A stretch of 64,000 bases of DNA from Ruegeria sp. TM1040. Its GTDB lineage: Bacteria; Pseudomonadota; Alphaproteobacteria; Rhodobacterales; Rhodobacteraceae. Within the stretch, counting starts at the first letter, position 1; every line of letters begins with the position of its first letter. A program made the translations under genes and the position numbers. Location of the stretch: positions 333,501 through 397,500 of the forward strand of contig NC_008044.1 in NCBI RefSeq assembly GCF_000014065.1. Direction: 5' to 3'. This document shows positions 63,497 through 64,000 of this stretch, in pieces. The notes beneath the pieces are model-generated. The model saw only the letters and a program-made list of their open reading frames with translations, did no database searches and was not told where the DNA came from.

Positions 63497-64000
63497 ATGA
63501 CACCGCTTCATGGCCTCAAGGTTGTTGAACTCGCCCGCATTCTGGCTGGTCCCTGGATTGGTCAGGCGCTCGCGGATCTGGGCGCCGAAGTGGTCAAGGT
63601 CGAAAGCCCCGAGGGTGATGACACCCGCCGCTGGGGGCCGCCCTTTGTGGAGCGGGAGGGTGACAAAACGGCCGCCTACTATTATGCCGCCAACCGGGGC
63701 AAGACCTGTGTCACGGCTGATTTTCGCACATCAGAGGGGCAGGCCCAGGTGCGCGATCTGGTCCGCGATGCCGACATTCTGATCGAGAATTTCAAAGTGG
63801 GCGGGCTGAAGAAATATGGCCTGGATTTCGAGAGCCTCTCCGCTCTCAATCCGCGTCTGATCTATTGCTCTGTCACCGGATTTGGTCAGGATGGTCCCTA
63901 TGCGACGCGCGCGGGGTATGACTTCTTGCTGCAGGGCATGTCGGGGCTGATGTCGATCACCGGGGCCGCCGATGGGGAGCCGCAAAAGGTTGGCGTGGCG
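63497..64000 (+). CDS. CaiB/BaiF (family III) CoA-transferase, 5' part only
   Basis: The first 168 residues of a family III CoA-transferase, open to the end of the window. LHGLKVVELARILAGPWIGQ, LADLGAEVVKVESPEGDDTR and YYYAANRGKTCVTADF are the usual N-terminal motifs, and LIENFKVGGLKKYGLDFESL leads to the catalytic Asp, which is expected near residue 165-170, at or just past the edge. Such enzymes move CoA between carboxylic acids. AAAGGAAG precedes ATG 63497. The substrate cannot be told. Confidence 0.9.
   Translation, partial: MTPLHGLKVVELARILAGPWIGQALADLGAEVVKVESPEGDDTRRWGPPFVEREGDKTAAYYYAANRGKTCVTADFRTSEGQAQVRDLVRDADILIENFKVGGLKKYGLDFESLSALNPRLIYCSVTGFGQDGPYATRAGYDFLLQGMSGLMSITGAADGEPQKVGVA

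Overview
The window is GC-rich, almost fully coding DNA from an alphaproteobacterium, most likely a marine member of the Roseobacter group (Rhodobacteraceae; Ruegeria/Tritonibacter/Phaeobacter-like). This placement rests on gene content: TRAP and Frc-type sugar transporters, an Entner-Doudoroff operon, a haem-uptake locus, a TmpAB phosphonate module and a urease cluster with Roseobacter-style extra genes. It is inference, not a database match. No rRNA, tRNA, CRISPR array, insertion sequence or prophage was seen. Both ends cut a gene.

Layout. 1-2.0 kb: end of a polysaccharide-deacetylase-type gene, a DUF1989 protein and an azoreductase. 2.1-5.8 kb: two LysR regulators and a two-gene oxygenase operon (tmpA-tmpB) predicted to turn 2-(trimethylamino)ethylphosphonate into glycine betaine and phosphate. 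6.0-10.2 kb: a DedA/YqaA-type membrane protein, an MFS exporter with a histidine-rich tail, aroQ and an NCS1 nucleobase-type permease. 10.4-16.2 kb: an unusual cluster of a one-TM protein, two paralogous secreted LysM plus solute-binding-domain proteins, and a CHASE-PAS hybrid histidine kinase. This is the best candidate for an undescribed system. 16.4-25.3 kb: haem uptake, with hmuSTUV on the minus strand and the TonB receptor, a small secreted protein, ExbB, two ExbD and TonB on the plus strand. 25.3-31.5 kb: LysR, Asp/Glu-racemase-family enzyme, D-amino-acid-dehydrogenase-like oxidase and a TRAP transporter. 31.9-41.4 kb: chemoreceptor, fadJ/fadA-type beta-oxidation pair, IclR regulator, glucokinase and an ORF6N protein. 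41.4-48.8 kb: a TSUP/GntR pair, then a ROK regulator divergent from frcBCAK plus a lyxose/mannose-isomerase-type cupin. 49-56 kb: epimerase-like protein, GFA-family protein and pgi-zwf-edd-eda. 56.7-63.1 kb: ureDABC-EFG with three interposed small genes. 63.5 kb on: start of a CaiB/BaiF CoA-transferase.

How the parts work together. Glucokinase (39.5 kb) and the pgi-zwf-edd-eda operon (50.5-56.1 kb) feed the Entner-Doudoroff route. They carry near-identical GTTAGCGCTAAC palindromes, which suggests one shared LacI-type regulator not encoded here; pgl is missing from the operon. The Frc transporter, its kinase and the isomerase would bring fructose or mannose into the same route. Several divergent promoters hold perfect inverted repeats that fit the adjacent regulator family (LysR, GntR, ROK). 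Both solute-binding-protein genes (dctP, frcB) are followed by two strong hairpins before the membrane-subunit genes, suggesting differential expression within those operons. A 55-residue histidine-containing membrane protein gene hides between ureA and ureB.
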